From NCBI GenBank assembly GCA_964574215.1, contig CAZNLR010000022.1, positions 12,550-76,549 of the forward strand: DNA of 64,000 nucleotides. The letters run 5' to 3'. Of the stretch, positions 25,256 through 34,280 are shown one piece after another. This stretch comes from GCA-2725625 sp964574215 (lineage in GTDB: Bacteria; Pseudomonadota; Alphaproteobacteria; Rhodospirillales; UBA2165). Every line of letters begins with the position of its first letter. Position 1 is the first letter of the stretch. The translations under genes and the position numbers were made by a program. The notes below the pieces were generated by a model. It was not told where the DNA came from. It did no database searches and saw nothing but the letters and a program-made list of their open reading frames with translations.

Positions 25256-25447
25256 ATGAAATACGGCGTATTATATCGAACTACAGAATCGGCAATGAAA
25301 GTCGAAGATTGGCTGGAGAGCAATTCAATCGGCGATTTTTCAATCGGCGTCGAAGAACTGCAAAGCAAGCGCCAATTGAAAACGTTAAAAATTGTATTCG
25401 ACGACGAAAACGATAAAAAGAATTTTATCGACAACTTTCAAAGATAA
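25256..25447 (+). CDS. Small acidic hypothetical protein
   Basis: A 63-residue protein starting MKYGVLYRTTESAMKVEDW, with charged C-terminus. There is no signal peptide or membrane helix. GGGAG lies roughly 15 bases upstream, a long spacing. The stop is eight bases before the histidine kinase gene ends on the other strand. It resembles no family I know; compact alpha/beta composition and a clean frame support it being a real gene, but only moderately. Confidence 0.5.
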   Translation: MKYGVLYRTTESAMKVEDWLESNSIGDFSIGVEELQSKRQLKTLKIVFDDENDKKNFIDNFQR

Positions 25448-25454
25448 TAGAATA

Positions 25455-26822
25455 TCAATTAGAAATAATCGGCAGATCGAACCAGAATGTCGATCCTTCC
25501 CCTTCGCTGCTTCTGAAACTGATTTCGCTGCCCATACTTTCCAATAACCGCTTGGTTATGGCGAGCCCAACCCCGGTTCCTTCGATTCCCGAATTCTCCC
25601 GGCCCAATCGGTTGAAGGGGACAAACAATTCGTTTTGCTTTTCCTCAGCGATACCGTCTCCCGTATCGGAAACGGTTATTTGAATCGTATTGTAGGAACT
25701 TTCCTCACAATCGACCGTTACCGACCCACCTATCCGATTGTATTTGATGCCGTTTGAAATCAAATTGAGAAGAATCTGTTTTAGCCGGGTCCTATCAGAA
25801 TTCACCATTTTCACATCACCGATATTTGCCGTTACGCTGACATCTTTATCGTAGGCCATGGGCTCCACGATATCGATACATTCATTTAAAACAACGGACA
25901 GTTCCAGGGGTTCTATCATCAATGCTATTTGACCCCGATTGATTTTTTCCAGATCCAGTACCTGGTTTATCAAATCCAGCAAATGATAGCCGCCGTTTAG
26001 AATGTGATTAACGCCATTTTGCTGTGCTTTGGTGAGAGGTTCTTCAGGGTTATTTTCCATCAGTTGACTGAAACCGAGAATAGCATTCAACGGCGTCCTC
26101 AGTTCATGGCTCATGGATGATAAAAATCTCGATTTGGCTTCGTTGGCTTCCTCGAGATCGACGACAAGTTTTGAGCGGTCGACCTGTAGTCTGATTGTGG
26201 TTTTTAATGATTTGTGAAATGACAACATTAAAAGACTGGCCGATACGGCAAACACCAGCACCAAAAATCCCATGAAAAATGATAGTTCGGTAAATTCGTA
26301 AAAAAATCGGAATGCCAGCGGCAGTGCCACCGGTACGACGAAGCAGTAATACGTGGTCGGCCAGGGAGAATAAGTAAATACAGTCCCTGCCGTCAGCCCA
26401 CCCAAGACAAAAGCCAAAAATACCTGTAAATGGATCGCCTGATCGGCAAAAAACAGAATGCCCGAGGCTCCCCACAGGATACCCATGACAGCGGTGCTGA
26501 CGTTGAATCGCTGTATCCATCGGACTTTCTTCTCGATCGTATCAGTTTCTGTCAATTGATCTTTGAATAAGTAATATCGGCCAAAGTTCAAACCGATGAC
26601 GCTACAGAGCCATAGGGCCAAATACCGGGCTGATATTTCGTCGCGCATGACGAAAACGACGATAATCGCGATAAGCGAATTGACCAGAATCGGGACTAGT
26701 AAATTTTTTTGGATTTGCTCGATGAGCTGAGCTTCGACGGAATTCTCAAATACAATAACGTTGTTCGTGTCGGGCACTAAAAGTTCTTCGTCGGCTACAG
26801 TCGATTGGCTGATGTCGGTCAT
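25455..26822 (-). CDS. Membrane sensor histidine kinase
   Basis: A 455-residue kinase with six predicted membrane helices in the first 200 residues (about 41-59, 65-85, 107-125, 130-150, 156-177 and 180-200), a short coiled linker, then HisKA with phosphoacceptor H239 (SSMSHELRTPLNAI) and HATPase_c with NLISNGIKYN, DTGDGIAEE and GTGVGLAITKRL boxes. There is no receiver domain and no HAMP domain, so the sensor is a membrane domain, perhaps of the MASE kind. No response regulator is encoded next to it; the nearest is the HD-GYP regulator at 29136. The signal is unknown. Confidence 0.9.
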   Translation of the reverse strand: MTDISQSTVADEELLVPDTNNVIVFENSVEAQLIEQIQKNLLVPILVNSLIAIIVVFVMRDEISARYLALWLCSVIGLNFGRYYLFKDQLTETDTIEKKVRWIQRFNVSTAVMGILWGASGILFFADQAIHLQVFLAFVLGGLTAGTVFTYSPWPTTYYCFVVPVALPLAFRFFYEFTELSFFMGFLVLVFAVSASLLMLSFHKSLKTTIRLQVDRSKLVVDLEEANEAKSRFLSSMSHELRTPLNAILGFSQLMENNPEEPLTKAQQNGVNHILNGGYHLLDLINQVLDLEKINRGQIALMIEPLELSVVLNECIDIVEPMAYDKDVSVTANIGDVKMVNSDRTRLKQILLNLISNGIKYNRIGGSVTVDCEESSYNTIQITVSDTGDGIAEEKQNELFVPFNRLGRENSGIEGTGVGLAITKRLLESMGSEISFRSSEGEGSTFWFDLPIISN

Positions 26823-26975
26823 CTCTCAACCTGATTAATTAAAGGCGAATTAAAAATTAACGTGAGCTTGATGCCCTACCGCCTAATGGTGTTGGCTTAT
26901 CGTTTATTCGCCTGATGGTACATCCGTATTAACCGATACCAGAGACCAGGATGAGCTGTACTTAGCCGGAATTTA

Positions 26976-27848
26976 TTATTTTCGTATTCGGCGGATGAGG
27001 CTCGAGGTATCCCAGCGACCTCCCTCCATGGTTTGAATTTCTTTGTAAAATTGAGCGACCAAAGCGGTAACGGGTAAGGTTGATCCATTGTCGGCTGCTT
27101 CCGCCAGGGCGATATCCATATCCTTGCACATCCAGTCAACGGCAAACCCGAAGTCGAATTGATCATCCACCATCGTGTTTCCCCGGTTTTCCATTTGCCA
27201 GGACCCCGCCGCCCCTTTCGAAATCACATCGACAACCTGTTTGGCATCCAGTCCGGCATTAATGGCGAAATTAATGCCCTCGGAAAGTCCCTGAATAAGA
27301 CCGGCAATACAAATTTGATTGGCCATTTTGGTAATTTGACCGGCACCCGATGGCCCCATCAGCGTAACCGCCTTGCCGTAGGCGTCCATTACCGGCTTGG
27401 CGCGGTCGAAATGATTTTGGTCGCCGCCGACCATGACGGTCAGTGCGCCGTTTTCAGCGCCGGCCTGGCCACCGGAAACCGGACCATCCAGAAAACCGAC
27501 TTTATTTTTTATCGCCTTTTCGTTTATTTCCCGAGCCACGTGAGCCGAGGCGGTCGTATGGTCGACAAAAATCGCGCCTTCTATTAATCCCGATAAAATG
27601 CCGTCATCGCCGAAAACGACACTTTTCAAGTCATTGTCATTGCCAACGCAGGCAAACACAAAATCGGCACCCTGGCTGGCTTCCGCTGGCGTGGCGTGGG
27701 CGGATCCGCCATATTCCTCAACCCAGGCATCTGATTTTGCACTGGTTCTATTATATACCCGGACGGTATGGCCGGCGCCGGCCAAGTGTCCCGCCATGGG
27801 ATACCCCATGACGCCGAGCCCGACAAAAGCAACGGTCAAATTACTCAT
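26976..27848 (-). CDS. NAD(P)-dependent beta-hydroxyacid dehydrogenase
   Basis: A 290-residue member of the 3-hydroxyisobutyrate dehydrogenase family. The Rossmann site is FVGLGVMGYPMAGHL, the substrate signature DGPVSGGQAGAENG near residue 120, and the lysine context GAGQITKMANQI near 170. The start at 27848 (MSNLTVAFVG) is preferred to an upstream in-frame ATG because it begins the dinucleotide fold at once. It follows the inositol-phosphatase-family gene by 44 bases on the same strand. It is clearly different from the copy at 67-945, so the organism has at least two such enzymes. Confidence 0.9.
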   Translation of the reverse strand: MSNLTVAFVGLGVMGYPMAGHLAGAGHTVRVYNRTSAKSDAWVEEYGGSAHATPAEASQGADFVFACVGNDNDLKSVVFGDDGILSGLIEGAIFVDHTTASAHVAREINEKAIKNKVGFLDGPVSGGQAGAENGALTVMVGGDQNHFDRAKPVMDAYGKAVTLMGPSGAGQITKMANQICIAGLIQGLSEGINFAINAGLDAKQVVDVISKGAAGSWQMENRGNTMVDDQFDFGFAVDWMCKDMDIALAEAADNGSTLPVTALVAQFYKEIQTMEGGRWDTSSLIRRIRK

Positions 27849-27892
27849 TTCTTCAAATTCCCCTGTAGTGAGTTGATATTTTATGACACCGT

Positions 27893-28714
27893 TCAGACGA
27901 CGTCGAGCAAACGGCTCAAGTCCCGCCAACTATTTTTATCTGGCGCGGCGACTATGTGGTCCCGCACGGTCGGACCCGGTTTGTATGGTGAATTGTCTTT
28001 CGTAAAGGCCGCGTATCCGCCGGCCTCGGCATGGATGAGGAGTCCGGCGGCATGATCCCACGGTTTTAACATGCCGTATTCGGCGAAATGCAACTTGCCA
28101 CGAGCCAAATCCACGTACTCCATGCCGACGCAGCGGTATCTCACCATATCAGCGGGCAGGATGCCGTTTTCATTTTCCGCCAATTCCTTGAGCTTGTCGT
28201 ATCGCCGTTTACTGACCGAACCGTGCATTTTTTCAATTTTCGGCGGCTTGGACAAATGCATTCTACTACCGTTCTCCCAGCTCCCCTGCCCTTTCTCCGC
28301 GATCACCATGGCCTCTTCGATAGGATTGTAAATCCACCCCATGAGAGTTTCACCTTTATGGCAGAGAGCGACGATCACGGCGAAACGCTCTTTGCCTTTG
28401 CTGAAATTGCGTGTTCCGTCCAACGGGTCGATCACCCAGACCGCTGCCTCTCCCGATAACCGTTCGATTACCGATGCGTTTTCAGAGACTTCTTCCTCCC
28501 CAACCGTCGTACTTCGAGGCAGGGCTTTAGTTAAAGAGCTGATCAGTCTTTTTTCCGCACGGATATCGGCCGCCGTGACGATTTCTCCCGACTCCTTGTC
28601 GCTGACTTCGTGGTCTTTAAGCTGATTGAATAAAGGCAGGATATCCACGACGGCGGCTTCGCGCAGAATTTCGGCAATGGCGTCGGGATCGGGTAACTTC
28701 AACTGTGACATCAA
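27893..28714 (-). CDS. Inositol monophosphatase-family phosphatase
   Basis: A 273-residue metal-dependent phosphatase. The metal motifs are complete: GEEE at about residue 72, D96-P-L-D99-G-T (WVIDPLDGTRNF) and WDHAAG near residue 220. The family covers inositol monophosphatase, fructose-1,6-bisphosphatase-like and 3'-phosphoadenosine phosphatase (CysQ) enzymes; substrate is not assignable. The start overlaps the stop of the small upstream gene by four bases. A dehydrogenase follows on the same strand. Confidence 0.9.
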   Translation of the reverse strand: MMSQLKLPDPDAIAEILREAAVVDILPLFNQLKDHEVSDKESGEIVTAADIRAEKRLISSLTKALPRSTTVGEEEVSENASVIERLSGEAAVWVIDPLDGTRNFSKGKERFAVIVALCHKGETLMGWIYNPIEEAMVIAEKGQGSWENGSRMHLSKPPKIEKMHGSVSKRRYDKLKELAENENGILPADMVRYRCVGMEYVDLARGKLHFAEYGMLKPWDHAAGLLIHAEAGGYAAFTKDNSPYKPGPTVRDHIVAAPDKNSWRDLSRLLDVV

Positions 28715-28980
28715 GGAGCATATACATCACGGTCACGGTGATAGCTATCGGTAAATATCTGGTGCAGGCGGTCGGCTTCATCATTGAAATCGCCCTGTTG
28801 CACGAGCGCCATGGTCAAATAAACGGCAAATGTGACCGCCTCCCCTTTACCACGCAGTTCATGGGTATCGGCGATTTCCTCCAGATACTCATGGACCTTC
28901 TTTCGCGCCATAATGTTCAACTGGCTTTTTACGAACTTATTTTTATGGCGCCATTTTCGTTGTGCTTTCAAGCTCGCCAT
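28711..28980 (-). CDS. Small conserved-looking hypothetical protein
   Basis: An 89-residue protein beginning MASLKAQRKWRHKNKFVKSQ: a basic N-terminus followed by helical, more acidic sequence (ARKKVHEYLEEIADTHELRGKGEAVTF would be a ribbon- or helix-type fold). It has no signal peptide or TM segment. AGGAGTG precedes the ATG at an ideal distance, and its stop overlaps the phosphatase start by four bases. The basic head could bind nucleic acid, but I cannot name the family. The DNA-binding idea is only an inference. Confidence 0.6.
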   Translation of the reverse strand: MASLKAQRKWRHKNKFVKSQLNIMARKKVHEYLEEIADTHELRGKGEAVTFAVYLTMALVQQGDFNDEADRLHQIFTDSYHRDRDVYAP

Positions 28981-29014
28981 TTTTCACTCCTGACTGGATG
29001 TTTTTTTAATAAAA

Positions 29015-29028
29015 ATCTACTAGTAGAT
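29015..29028. promoter_or_regulatory. 14-bp palindrome between divergent genes
   Basis: ATCTACTAGTAGAT is a perfect palindrome in the AT-rich divergent gap, 35 bases upstream of the small-protein gene at 28980 and 107 bases upstream of the HD-GYP gene at 29136. Its symmetry and location suggest an operator, but no recognised regulator family motif is matched. Confidence 0.4.
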
Positions 29029-29135
29029 AATGGCGATTTCCGATAAATTAGGCAATAGTTCGATTTCTTATTGAATATTAAAAATTTAATTCTTATTTAG
29101 GTGGTGTATTCCTTAAAAATCTAATACTACGAAGT

Positions 29136-30230
29136 ATGTCCAATTTAACGCCCATTATGACCGTCAGCGCTAGAGACGAATTTAACGCGGAATTGCAATC
29201 GGTGTTGGCAATTCATTACATGATAGATACTGATACCGATGCCGAGGTCGCCTTAGAACGTCTTGTTAAGGGTAAATTTTACGGCCTCATTATCGATTAC
29301 GATTTACCGCCCAATGGCGGTCTTCGCTTCCTCGAGAGAGTTCGAAGTTCCGATAAACTTAAAAAACTCCCGGTCATCATGGCCGTGGATGCGAAACTGG
29401 CCGATATCGTTTCCAAAGGGGATTACTACGAAGGCATTAAGTTCCTGGTAAAACCTTTCAACAGAAAGGAACTCCTGGAAATGGTGTCCAGCTGCGTCAA
29501 CGAGGCGGTGGAACAATCTTGGGAAATCCTACCGCAAATTCAAAAAACCGTGTTGAAGGAAACGGTATCTATTTTCCAGGACTGCTTTCAAGGTGTTCAG
29601 GGAGACCAACCGGTTCCTGTGGCCCATATTGAAAGCAGTTGCAGTCCCTTGGTGGAGGCGGTCGAAAGCGACCAGGTCACAGGATTGCTGTCGGCCGTAC
29701 AGGCGCACGACGATTACACCTACGTCCATTCCCTGCGCGTGGCTATCTACCTGTCATTGTTGGGCCATCATGTCGGCATGAAAGGCGATGAACTGTTGAC
29801 GCTATCTTCGGGTGGTTTGATGCATGATCTCGGTAAATCCCGGGTGCCCCATGATATCCTGAATAAACCGGCCCGATTGGATGAAGACGAATTCGTGATA
29901 ATGAAAACCCATGTTACCCACACCAAGGATATCTTCGACCAAAGCACTGATATTACCAAGGGTGCTCAGATTATTGCTTTGCAGCACCATGAAAAGCTGG
30001 ACGGCACCGGCTATCCTTTGGGACTTAAGGGAAGTGAGCTAAACATATTGGCGCGCATGTCATCGATCGTCGATATTTACGGTGCCTTGACCGACCGCCG
30101 CGTCTATAAACCGGCCATGCCGGCTGAAAAGGCCATCTCCATTATGGAAGGCATGTCAAACGAGTTGGATATGGTTCTGCTCGATTCGTTCAAAGAATTC
30201 CTGATGGAATCCACCAACACGCCGGAGTAA
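29136..30230 (+). CDS. Response regulator with HD-GYP c-di-GMP phosphodiesterase domain
   Basis: A 364-residue regulator. The receiver domain (about 1-120) has D54 in IIDYDLPP as phosphoacceptor and K106 in FLVKPF. An HD-GYP domain follows with HSLRVAIY, H230-D231 (GLMHDLGKSRVP) and HHEKLDGTGYP at about 284-294, all metal and GYP signature residues, so it should hydrolyse cyclic di-GMP. The N-terminal acidic pocket is less typical (SARDEF), so phosphorylation may be weak. Its stop codon directly abuts the stop of the TPP enzyme gene on the other strand (TAATTA), so no terminator lies between. Confidence 0.9.
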   Translation: MSNLTPIMTVSARDEFNAELQSVLAIHYMIDTDTDAEVALERLVKGKFYGLIIDYDLPPNGGLRFLERVRSSDKLKKLPVIMAVDAKLADIVSKGDYYEGIKFLVKPFNRKELLEMVSSCVNEAVEQSWEILPQIQKTVLKETVSIFQDCFQGVQGDQPVPVAHIESSCSPLVEAVESDQVTGLLSAVQAHDDYTYVHSLRVAIYLSLLGHHVGMKGDELLTLSSGGLMHDLGKSRVPHDILNKPARLDEDEFVIMKTHVTHTKDIFDQSTDITKGAQIIALQHHEKLDGTGYPLGLKGSELNILARMSSIVDIYGALTDRRVYKPAMPAEKAISIMEGMSNELDMVLLDSFKEFLMESTNTPE

Positions 30231-31886
30231 TTAAAAGAGCACGGTCTCTTTCTTCACGGGGTGAATAAATTCCCAGGGCGACGATTCCGACGAACCGTCA
30301 ACCAAGACCTCAATCAATGCCGGGCGGTCTAAATCCAGAGCCGACTGAAGGATGTCGAGCAAGCCGTCAGGGGAGTCAGTCTGGTAGCCGTCAACGCCGA
30401 AGGTTTTCGCCATCGTGCAGAAATCCGGGTTTTGCAGTTCGGCGCCCATGATGCGACCGCCAAAACGGTTTTCCTGATCACGCCGCACATTGCCGAAGTA
30501 ATGGTTATTGAACACAATGGTTATCAGTCCGATATCGAATTGAGCCGCCGTCGCCAAGTCCTGTACGCCGAACATAAATCCGCCGTCCCCGATGACGGAT
30601 ACAACGGCCTTTTCGGGATGGGCAACTTTGACCCCCAATGCAGTCGGAAATCCGAAGCCCAATGTTCCTTGATAGCCACAGGTAACATAAGTTCTGGGCT
30701 CCAGCACCGGAAATGCGAAGTTCGATGTAAATCCGACCTGCGTCAATTCTTCGACAAAGAATCCGTCACGTGGCAATACGTCCCGGATGGCTTTGAGATA
30801 AGAAACCTGGGGCTGCACTTTGTCGAATGACGCCCAGGTCTCTTCCTTGATGTCTTTAAACCGCTCCGCCCGATCTTCACAGTGAAGCGTCATACCGTCT
30901 AGGAGTTCCAACAGCGCCCGCGTAACTATTTTTGCATCCCCTTCGATACCGGCGTCGGCGGGAAAACGATTAAACTCTTCGGCATCGATATCGATACGGA
31001 TGAGAGGCGGCGAAGCAGGTCTTTCCACCCACTGCATCAAATTCCAGCGCATATAGGGACCTTCGAGGCGGCTGCCGATACCAATCAAGAGATCGGTTTC
31101 CGGCCACACCTCATGGGCGACAGGGAGGGAGAAACCGAGGGGATGATCTTCGGCCACGACACCCCGACCCGCCCTGAAAGAACCCACCGGCGCGCACAGT
31201 TTTTCCGCCAACGCCGTTACTTCTTCCGACGCATGCAAAGCGCCGCCACCGACATAGATCATCGGCCGCTTCGATTGGGCGATCATTTCTGCAGCAGCGC
31301 TCAATTGTGATCGGTCCGGCGAATCTGGCGATGGTAAATTTACGACGTTTGGCAGGTTGATCTCACCCTCTTGACCCATGACATCCCAGGGCACTTCTAT
31401 GGATACGGGTCCTTGCCGGCCCGACAGCATTTGCGTGAACGCTTCCTGTACTTTTGTTGCAGTTTGGCTGGGATCATCGATGCGATCGGCCCATTTCAAC
31501 AACGAGCGGAGCGTCGCCAATTGGTCCGGCAATTCATGGAGATGCCCCCTGCCCTTGCCCAGGAAATCTGACGGAACCTGAGCCGTCAGGCATAGCACCG
31601 GCGTATTACAGCCGAGCGCCGTACATAACGCCGCCATGGTATTCAAAACGCCGGGACCCGGTACCACGGTAAAGACGCCAGCTTTTCCAGTGGAACGGGC
31701 ATAGCCGAAAGCCATGTAGGCGGCGGCCTGCTCATGCCGGACGGTGATGAACTTAATTTTATCCTGAACATTATATAGGGCGTCCATCAGATCGTAAGTC
31801 TGCGCACCCGGCAGGCCGAATACCGTATCGACCTCATACTTGATCAGCATTTCGACGATGGCTTCGGCGGTGGTCATTTTTGACAT
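30231..31886 (-). CDS. Thiamine-diphosphate-dependent enzyme (acetolactate synthase-like)
   Basis: A 551-residue TPP enzyme. The N-terminal pyrimidine domain has the activating glutamate in VRHEQAAAYMAFGYARSTG, the middle domain carries IYVGGGALHAS, and the C-terminal PP domain has the Mg-TPP motif GDGGFMFGVQDLAT through NN. The order is that of acetolactate synthase, benzoylformate decarboxylase, oxalyl-CoA decarboxylase and sulfoacetaldehyde acetyltransferase relatives; which one is not clear. There is no small regulatory subunit nearby, arguing against an IlvB role. The start at 31886 lies 16 bases after hflX ends; an upstream ATG would overlap hflX. It appears to be the last gene of the hfq-hflX unit. 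Confidence 0.85.
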   Translation of the reverse strand: MSKMTTAEAIVEMLIKYEVDTVFGLPGAQTYDLMDALYNVQDKIKFITVRHEQAAAYMAFGYARSTGKAGVFTVVPGPGVLNTMAALCTALGCNTPVLCLTAQVPSDFLGKGRGHLHELPDQLATLRSLLKWADRIDDPSQTATKVQEAFTQMLSGRQGPVSIEVPWDVMGQEGEINLPNVVNLPSPDSPDRSQLSAAAEMIAQSKRPMIYVGGGALHASEEVTALAEKLCAPVGSFRAGRGVVAEDHPLGFSLPVAHEVWPETDLLIGIGSRLEGPYMRWNLMQWVERPASPPLIRIDIDAEEFNRFPADAGIEGDAKIVTRALLELLDGMTLHCEDRAERFKDIKEETWASFDKVQPQVSYLKAIRDVLPRDGFFVEELTQVGFTSNFAFPVLEPRTYVTCGYQGTLGFGFPTALGVKVAHPEKAVVSVIGDGGFMFGVQDLATAAQFDIGLITIVFNNHYFGNVRRDQENRFGGRIMGAELQNPDFCTMAKTFGVDGYQTDSPDGLLDILQSALDLDRPALIEVLVDGSSESSPWEFIHPVKKETVLF

Positions 31887-31902
31887 CGGGAAAATCTTTG
31901 AA

Positions 31903-33243
31903 TTAATTTGTAATCTGTTTCTGTTCGTAGCGGGCAATGTCTTCCGGTTCAAGGCGGACTTTTAATTCAACCCATTTTTCCTTATCCCGTCTTTCGACGA
32001 CTTCTCCCCGGTCATATAGCCAGTTTAACAGCGCCCCTTCGTCCCAACCGACTTGTATCGTCACTTCTTGGCGGCGGGCAGTGAAATGAGCGTCTACGGT
32101 TTCGAGCAGAGTCCCAAACCCTTCCCCCGTTTTCGCCGAGACCAAAACCATCTCGCCGTTGCCGCGCAACGCCCGATTGTTTTGAAAATCCTTTTCTTCA
32201 TCATCAAGCAAATCGACTTTATTTAACACTTCGATTTTTGGCGTCTCTGATAATTCGCTTCTTTTTCCGTTAATCGGCAGGCTTTTCAGAACATCATCGA
32301 CGTCGGCTTTTTGTTCTTCGGTATCGGGATGGGCAATATCCCGGACGTGGAGCAACATATCGGCTTCCACCACTTCCTCCAGCGTTGCCCGAAAGGCTTC
32401 GACCAACTCATGGGGCAGGTCCGATACGAAGCCCACGGTATCGGAGAGAATGGTCTCCCGACCCGACGGCAGTTTCATGCGCCGCATGGTCGGATCGAGG
32501 GTGGCGAACAACTGATCTTTCGATATGACGTCGGCGTTGCTCAAGGCGTTGAACAGCGTCGATTTGCCTGAATTGGTATAGCCCACCAGCGCAATCACCG
32601 GATAGGGTACGCGTTGACGCGCCTGGCGATGCAACGCCCGCGTCCTTCGGACAACCTTGAGTTCCCGTTTGAGACGGGTGATTCTTTCGTCAATCAGCCG
32701 CCGGTCTGCTTCGATCTGCCGCTCTCCGGGACCACCCATAAATCCAAAGCCGCCCCGTTGCCGTTCCAAATGGGTCCAGGACCGTACCAGCCGGCTCCGT
32801 TGATAACTGAGAGCCGCCAATTCGACTTGTAGGGTGCCTTCCTTCGTGCGGGCGCGAGCACCGAATATTTCAAGAATCAGACCCGTCCGGTCGATGACCT
32901 TGCACTTCCAGCTTCTTTCCAGATTGCGCTGTTGAATTGGCGTTAATGCGGCGTCAATGACAACGACTTCTATGTCATGGGCGGCAACATAGCCGGCAAA
33001 TCGTTCCACGGTGCCGCTGCCCATCAGGCTGGCCGGTCGCGGTTTCACCACATTGACGGATTCGGCATTGACGATTTCCAGGTCGATGGCTTCGGCCAAA
33101 CGGGTCGCTTCCTCCAGCCGCGAGTCGGCGCTCCGCCCCTGCATGTTGGTTGAGGGGTTTTCCATTTGTGATTTAATACTGGGATGCACAACCAGACACC
33201 GGCCAATTGTTGGCCGGGTCTCGTTAGCCGAATTCCAGGTCAA
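31903..33243 (-). CDS. hflX: Ribosome-associated GTPase HflX
   Basis: A 446-residue GTPase that splits or rescues ribosomes and also binds GTP and ATP. The N-terminal domain starts RCLVVHPSIKS and has SRLEEATRLAEAIDLEIV; the G domain has the G1 motif GYTNSGKSTLFN, the G3 motif DTVGFVSDLPHELVEAF and the G4 motif NKVD. A TTG at 33243 is taken as the start because GGAG lies five bases upstream and it overlaps the end of hfq tightly; the frame continues upstream into hfq but lacks coding character there. It follows hfq directly, as in most proteobacteria. Confidence 0.9.
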   Translation of the reverse strand: MTWNSANETRPTIGRCLVVHPSIKSQMENPSTNMQGRSADSRLEEATRLAEAIDLEIVNAESVNVVKPRPASLMGSGTVERFAGYVAAHDIEVVVIDAALTPIQQRNLERSWKCKVIDRTGLILEIFGARARTKEGTLQVELAALSYQRSRLVRSWTHLERQRGGFGFMGGPGERQIEADRRLIDERITRLKRELKVVRRTRALHRQARQRVPYPVIALVGYTNSGKSTLFNALSNADVISKDQLFATLDPTMRRMKLPSGRETILSDTVGFVSDLPHELVEAFRATLEEVVEADMLLHVRDIAHPDTEEQKADVDDVLKSLPINGKRSELSETPKIEVLNKVDLLDDEEKDFQNNRALRGNGEMVLVSAKTGEGFGTLLETVDAHFTARRQEVTIQVGWDEGALLNWLYDRGEVVERRDKEKWVELKVRLEPEDIARYEQKQITN

Positions 33244-33244
33244 A

Positions 33245-33499
33245 TTACTCCGCGCTTCCTTCTTCTTCCTTGTCCGGTTCAAACAACTGAACCGGGCCAG
33301 ACGGCATGACCGTAGAGATTGCGTGCTTATATACCAACTGCGTATGCCCATCCCGGCGCAAGAGCACCGAGAAATTGTCGAACCAAGTGATGATTCCCTG
33401 TAGTTTTACGCCGTTCACTAAAAAAACCGTGACCGGATTCTTATTTTTACGGACATGATTTAAGAACACGTCCTGCACATTTTGTGATTTTTCAGACAT
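33245..33499 (-). CDS. hfq: RNA chaperone Hfq
   Basis: An 84-residue Sm-like hexameric protein that pairs small RNAs with mRNAs. It shows Sm1 (VQDVFLNHVRKNKNPVTVFL, with the KNP loop) and Sm2 (LVYKHAISTVMP, the YKHA RNA-binding motif). The C-terminal tail is short, as in alphaproteobacteria. It lies 91 bases downstream of the HAD phosphatase gene, so it may have its own promoter. Its presence makes Hfq-dependent small RNA regulation likely, which bears on the candidate small RNA at 47542. Confidence 0.97.
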   Translation of the reverse strand: MSEKSQNVQDVFLNHVRKNKNPVTVFLVNGVKLQGIITWFDNFSVLLRRDGHTQLVYKHAISTVMPSGPVQLFEPDKEEEGSAE

Positions 33500-33590
33500 T
33501 TGGGTATCCCCCTTTTTGTGTCTGTTTGTTTATCGTTATACCGGAGGTCCGTTTTATCGCCCTTCCAAGTACCATTTTACACCGGTGATT

Positions 33591-34280
33591 TTAGTTTGAA
33601 AGAGTTTGTTTCAATTTCAGGAGCAAACTTTCCAGGGATTTCAGGCTATCTACATGGATTTCGGGTTTCAAATCACCGAATTCTTCCGCTGAGGCCGGTT
33701 TTTCTTTCATAAGCACGGATGTTACGCCCGCTTTATGGGCACATTCCAGATCAGACGGTGCATCCCCGACAAACCAAACAAGTTTCCAGTCTTGATGTCC
33801 GGTTGAAATGTTGCTGCCTTCCATACAAAGATAAATGGGATCGGGTTCCGGTTTGTCTTTTTTGGCGTCTCCGGCACCGACAATTTTACCGAAATACCTG
33901 TCCCAGCCGAGGTGAGCCACTTCCTCCCGTAATAAATAGCCGGTTTTGTTGCTGACGATCCCCATTGGCAGCCCGATATCCGCAATAGAATTCAATAAAT
34001 TGTCCGCATGGGGCAGCCGTTTCAGAGTTTGGAGGTGATTTTTTTCAACATGTTCATAGAATATGTCGGCAGCCTTTTCCCACTGATCACCGAACATCTG
34101 GGGAAAGCTGTTGCGCATGGATTGGCGCACCTGAATACGGGTCCGTTCAATCGGCCAGGGATCGTGCCCCATCGCGGTCAGCGTTATGTTGAGGGCGTTG
34201 TGAATGGATTCCCAGTTATCGATTAACGTGTCATCCCAATCGAAGATAACCGCCGGCGGACAGGATAATTTCTTAGTCAC
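33591..34280 (-). CDS. HAD-superfamily phosphatase (phosphoglycolate phosphatase-like)
   Basis: A 229-residue HAD hydrolase of the Gph/PGMB type. Motif I is FDWDDTLIDNWESI, motif II lies in MGIVSNKTG, and the later motif has GAGDAKKDKPEP and VWFVGDAPSDLECA. The cap is helical. Substrate is unknown. The start overlaps the end of the D-amino-acid aminotransferase gene by eight bases, so they are translationally linked. In relatives this position between the aminotransferase and hfq is usually empty or short. Confidence 0.88.
   Translation of the reverse strand: MTKKLSCPPAVIFDWDDTLIDNWESIHNALNITLTAMGHDPWPIERTRIQVRQSMRNSFPQMFGDQWEKAADIFYEHVEKNHLQTLKRLPHADNLLNSIADIGLPMGIVSNKTGYLLREEVAHLGWDRYFGKIVGAGDAKKDKPEPDPIYLCMEGSNISTGHQDWKLVWFVGDAPSDLECAHKAGVTSVLMKEKPASAEEFGDLKPEIHVDSLKSLESLLLKLKQTLSN

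Noticed and set aside
33244..33351. Upstream extension of hflX into hfq
   Set aside because: The extra residues have no HflX similarity and overlap hfq; a TTG with a good ribosome binding site at 33243 fits better.
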